Source of the DNA: Candidatus Zixiibacteriota bacterium
Lineage (GTDB): Bacteria; Zixibacteria; MSB-5A5; GN15; FEB-12
Length of the DNA: 6,658 nucleotides
Direction: 5' to 3'
Assembly: GCA_003641415.1 (NCBI GenBank)
Contig: QNAG01000151.1
Location: forward strand, 1 to 6,658
In this document: piece by piece, positions 3,969 to 6,658 of the stretch
Position numbering within the stretch: the first letter of the stretch is position 1
Layout: each line of letters begins with the position of its first letter
Made by a program: the position numbers and the translations under genes
The notes under the pieces: generated by a model
Told to the model about the DNA's origin: nothing
The model's database searches: none
The model's input: only the letters and a program-made list of their open reading frames with translations

Positions 3969-6569
3969 ATGAAAACAGCAAGTATCTATGTTGCATTTTT
4001 TGTGTTGATAATGGGGTTAGCCTCTGTTTCAGAAGCGACTGTTCCCTGTGACAGCATTCAGAAGACGTCGTTGGATTCTTTCACTGTACTCGATGTTTCC
4101 GGCGGACCGGACTCAATAGTATATGTACCGCTCGAATTTAGCAACAGACGCAAGATCGCCGGTTTTCAGGTATATCTGGACATTGACACCACTTTGCTGC
4201 ACCCGCTGATCCTTGGTATCGACACCCTCTGGGATTCTACCGGCACAGAGATCGTCGGGATCAACCGTTTCTACGAGTGGGAAGTAACCGGTCGTCTTGA
4301 TACCACCAAGGTGTATCCAATGGTTGCTGAGGAGATTGATTATCCCTCGGATAATCCGGATCATTTAAGATTGAAGGTTCTGGGGCTTCCGACAAACTTC
4401 CTTGAACTTTGGGCGGGCGCAGATACCGGCAAGGGAACTATCCTGAATCTCCCTATGCATATTGATCCCAGCGCTGTGCAAAACGATTATATTGATATCA
4501 ATTTTTATATGGAAGATATCGTAGACCCCGAGACATTCCCACCGGTAATCATAGGCTGCCAGCATAATAATTACACTGATACGCTTGGTATTTCGACTCC
4601 GCCGTATACATTCTGGGGACGGGTTATCGTAGATACTACGGCGACATCAGTTCCTACTATCAATTCCTTTATTGCCAGTCCCTCTACCATTACTCAGGGG
4701 GGTAGCTCAACTCTCTCGTGGGATGTGTCGGGCGCGGATGAGATAATTATTAATAATGGAGTCGGTACTGTCAGTGGTCCAACCGGTTCAACGTCGGTTA
4801 ATCCAACGGTTACTACCACCTATATTCTTACCGCGTCAAATATCACGGGCCAGGTTTCAGCAGGGGCGACGGTGACGGTCAATATTCCGGGCGATAACAC
4901 TGCTCCGGTAGTAGCTTCGATAGTCCCCAGTTCCTATACCATTACCGAAGGTGAAAATGTGTCGTTCACAGTATCGGCCTCGGATGTCGATGGTGATGAT
5001 ATTACTCTGAGAGCGCTCAGCCTTCCGACCAACGCCAGTTTTGGAATCGGTGGTGAAGTTACCGGTGTGGGTTCTGCCCAAGGTAATTTCAGTTTTACTC
5101 CAGCTCGTGGACAGGCAGGTGTTTATACTGTCCAATTCCAGGCGCAAGATAATATAGGCGCTTACTCCAGCGTTGTTACTGTGTCCATCACGGTAGAGGA
5201 AATCGAGTACGACATTTTATATACAACTTCCACTATTGATGGTAGTCCGGTCGGCGGACTCCCGGGCAGTGAAAGAGCCGTACTCTTTCCTATCGATTTG
5301 GTCACGGCTCAGACTGTTTATGGTGTGCAATTTGATTTCATATATGATGCTAACTACTTCGATGTAGACTCTGTGATAACTACTTTCCGAACTAATGGTT
5401 TTGTAGTGTATGACAATATCGGGTCCGGCCCGGGTAATATCCGGGTGGTAACTTTTGGGATGAATAATGAGCAAATTGTTCCCGGTCAAGATGACAGTAC
5501 AGCAATTTTATACATGGCGATGTCGGTCGATTCCACCGCGCCTCCCGGGAATTATTCAATATATATTGAGGACGGTTGGGAATCAGTCAACCCCGATCCC
5601 AGTTATCCATCTTTGCCGCTGGTGACTGATATGGGTATAATTCAAGTTGACCAGCTTGGTGATGTCAACCTTGATCAGCATGTTGATGTTGCTGACGCGG
5701 TTAATATAGTGGCGCAAATCCTGGGCAATTTCTCCCTGAATGAACGTCAGTTTGAAGTGGCTGATGTTGTCACTAATGATGTAGTTGATGTCTTTGACCT
5801 GGTAGGGGTAGTTAACCTGATCTTTGGTGTTCCGATTTCACCGGCTCCTCTGCAGTACGCCGGATCAGAAATTGCCACTGTGGCGCTTCAATTCGAAGAC
5901 CCACTGGCTGGAACTTCGGATGTCCTTACAATAAAATCTGAGCTTCCGGAGATTATAGCAGGGGTTGAGATGGATATAACATACGATCCGAGAACTATTC
6001 TTTTAGGTATTCCAGAGGTTACCAAAGATGCCGATGGATTAACTATGAGTTATAAAGACAACGGTATGGGCAGGATGAAAGTGCTCATGCATTGCACAAA
6101 TCCGTTCGATGATGAAGCTATGATTCAAACGGGAGTAGCCGACCTTATTCGAATTCCCATCAGGGCACGCTCTCATGAAGTTGATGAAAACTCACAGGCA
6201 TTTCTGACAAATGTACTTCTGTCGACCTCCACAGCATCAGCGGTACGAGTACAGGGATTTGGTCCTGCTCTACCGACAACTTTTACTCTTCGGCAGAACT
6301 ATCCCAATCCATTCAACCCGACCACAACTATCGAGTTCTCTATTAATGGTGGGGAAAATGGTGGAATGCAGCGTGTTTCCCTGGATGTTTTCAACATTCT
6401 CGGTCAGCATGTTAAGTCTTTGATAGATAGAGAACTACCCGCCGGAAACCATGAGGTTATCTGGGATGCTTCCAACGACCGTGGAAGGCAGGTAGCTACT
6501 GGAATCTATCTGTACAAATTACAGATAGATAACAATCGACAAACAAAGAAAATGCTTTTCTTGAAATAG
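3969..6569 (+). CDS. Secreted multi-cohesin/Ig protein with internal dockerin and type IX sorting domain
   Basis: An 866-residue exported protein, probably a surface scaffold or adhesin; exact role unknown. Residues 1-23 are a signal peptide (VSEA before Thr24). Residues about 35-220 look cohesin-like (GFQVYLDID). Residues 228-307 are a bacterial Ig-like domain (STLSWDVSGA, TTTYILTASN). Residues 312-410 are cadherin/Ig-like (DVDGDDITL). Residues 413-560 are a second cohesin-like domain (GVQFDFIYD). Residues 564-620 are a dockerin: loop one DVNLDQHVDVAD (565-576) has canonical 12-residue spacing; loop two (599-610) keeps D, N, D and D but has Val where the second Asn is usual. Residues about 628-765 are a third cohesin-like domain (GVEMDITYD). 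Residues 772-866 are the sorting domain (QNYPNPFNPTT, VFNILGQHV, TGIYLYKL, KKMLFLK). Only three Cys. AGA/AGG and ATA codons are common, unlike gene 1. Probably co-transcribed with the gene starting at 6594. Confidence 0.9.
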   Translation: MKTASIYVAFFVLIMGLASVSEATVPCDSIQKTSLDSFTVLDVSGGPDSIVYVPLEFSNRRKIAGFQVYLDIDTTLLHPLILGIDTLWDSTGTEIVGINRFYEWEVTGRLDTTKVYPMVAEEIDYPSDNPDHLRLKVLGLPTNFLELWAGADTGKGTILNLPMHIDPSAVQNDYIDINFYMEDIVDPETFPPVIIGCQHNNYTDTLGISTPPYTFWGRVIVDTTATSVPTINSFIASPSTITQGGSSTLSWDVSGADEIIINNGVGTVSGPTGSTSVNPTVTTTYILTASNITGQVSAGATVTVNIPGDNTAPVVASIVPSSYTITEGENVSFTVSASDVDGDDITLRALSLPTNASFGIGGEVTGVGSAQGNFSFTPARGQAGVYTVQFQAQDNIGAYSSVVTVSITVEEIEYDILYTTSTIDGSPVGGLPGSERAVLFPIDLVTAQTVYGVQFDFIYDANYFDVDSVITTFRTNGFVVYDNIGSGPGNIRVVTFGMNNEQIVPGQDDSTAILYMAMSVDSTAPPGNYSIYIEDGWESVNPDPSYPSLPLVTDMGIIQVDQLGDVNLDQHVDVADAVNIVAQILGNFSLNERQFEVADVVTNDVVDVFDLVGVVNLIFGVPISPAPLQYAGSEIATVALQFEDPLAGTSDVLTIKSELPEIIAGVEMDITYDPRTILLGIPEVTKDADGLTMSYKDNGMGRMKVLMHCTNPFDDEAMIQTGVADLIRIPIRARSHEVDENSQAFLTNVLLSTSTASAVRVQGFGPALPTTFTLRQNYPNPFNPTTTIEFSINGGENGGMQRVSLDVFNILGQHVKSLIDRELPAGNHEVIWDASNDRGRQVATGIYLYKLQIDNNRQTKKMLFLK

Positions 6570-6575
6570 TGGACA

Positions 6576-6584
6576 GGGAGGAAG
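6576..6584 (+). promoter_or_regulatory. Ribosome binding site of the third gene
   Basis: GGGAGGAAG lies nine bases before the ATG at 6594 and begins seven bases after the stop of gene 2. An in-frame GTG at 6600 is a less likely start because it lies farther from this site. Confidence 0.6.
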
Positions 6585-6593
6585 TCTGACGAT

Positions 6594-6658
6594 ATGGGTG
6601 TGAAAAAGATAGTGGTCGCAGTTGTGCTATTGCTGATAGTAATACCAGCAACAGCTAA
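6594..6658 (+). CDS. Start of a third exported protein (partial, signal peptide only)
   Basis: The frame opens with ATG at 6594 and runs out of the window after 21 codons. The peptide has a short n-region (MGVKK), a hydrophobic core (IVVAVVLLLIVI) and PATA, a likely signal peptidase I site, so the product is exported. It starts 24 bases after the stop of gene 2 with its own good ribosome binding site and no hairpin between, which points to one operon. The mature protein is outside the window, so no family can be given. By context it may be another surface protein or a partner of gene 2. Confidence 0.7.
   Translation, partial: MGVKKIVVAVVLLLIVIPATA

Noticed and set aside
3766..3996. 76-residue minus-strand open frame with a hydrophobic middle
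   Set aside because: It begins inside the gene 2 start and ends in the repeat unit. The Phe/Leu-rich part is only the antisense of the A-rich leader of gene 2.
375..6569. Genes 1 and 2 both encode exactly 866 residues, suggesting a recent duplication
   Set aside because: Domain order, Cys content, dockerin type and codon use differ, and close similarity is limited to the sorting domain motifs. The equal length appears to be coincidence.

Overview
The window looks like chromosomal DNA from a Gram-negative bacterium that secretes large multidomain surface proteins tagged with a Por-secretion (type IX-like) C-terminal sorting domain. The Y-P-N-P-F-N-P motif, the internal dockerin-type repeats and the cohesin-like and Ig-like beta domains are typical of uncultured lineages of the Fibrobacterota-Chlorobiota-Bacteroidota (FCB) and neighbouring phyla. 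The wording of the first protein's dockerin (GDLNLNG..., DVNADGITLSVADLV) reminds me most of candidate phylum Zixibacteria. That placement comes from memory of the family and is not computed.

Layout. Bases 2-67 are probably the last codons of an upstream gene. Bases 68-374 form a leader with a TATAAT-like box, a strong hairpin (119-141) and a ribosome binding site at 364-369. Gene 1 (375-2975) encodes an 866-residue exported protein with an unrecognised beta-rich N-terminal domain, two cadherin/Ig-like domains, a cohesin-like domain, a dockerin-like pair of calcium loops and a sorting domain. A long spacer (2976-3968) follows. It begins with a perfect 11-bp hairpin, continues through AT-richer DNA with several small hairpins, and contains a roughly 220-bp repeat element (about 3612-3834). 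That element has imperfect terminal inverted repeats around an inverted doublet and one extra copy of a REP-like palindromic unit. Gene 2 (3969-6569) encodes another 866-residue exported protein with cohesin-like, Ig-like, cadherin-like, cohesin-like, dockerin, cohesin-like and sorting domains. A third gene starts at 6594, 24 bases after gene 2, and runs off the window after its signal peptide.

How they fit together. All three genes are on the plus strand and all encode exported proteins, so this is an island of cell-surface or secreted structural proteins. Genes 2 and 3 look like one operon. Gene 1 is separated from them by the hairpin and spacer and has a different codon choice (no AGA/AGG arginine and hardly any ATA isoleucine), which fits high expression. 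No enzyme active site was recognised in either large protein. Their architecture points to adhesion, scaffolding or surface-layer roles, with the exact function unknown. The most unusual signals are the 13-residue spacing of gene 1's dockerin loops, cohesin-like and dockerin modules in one chain, and the nested REP-like element in the spacer.
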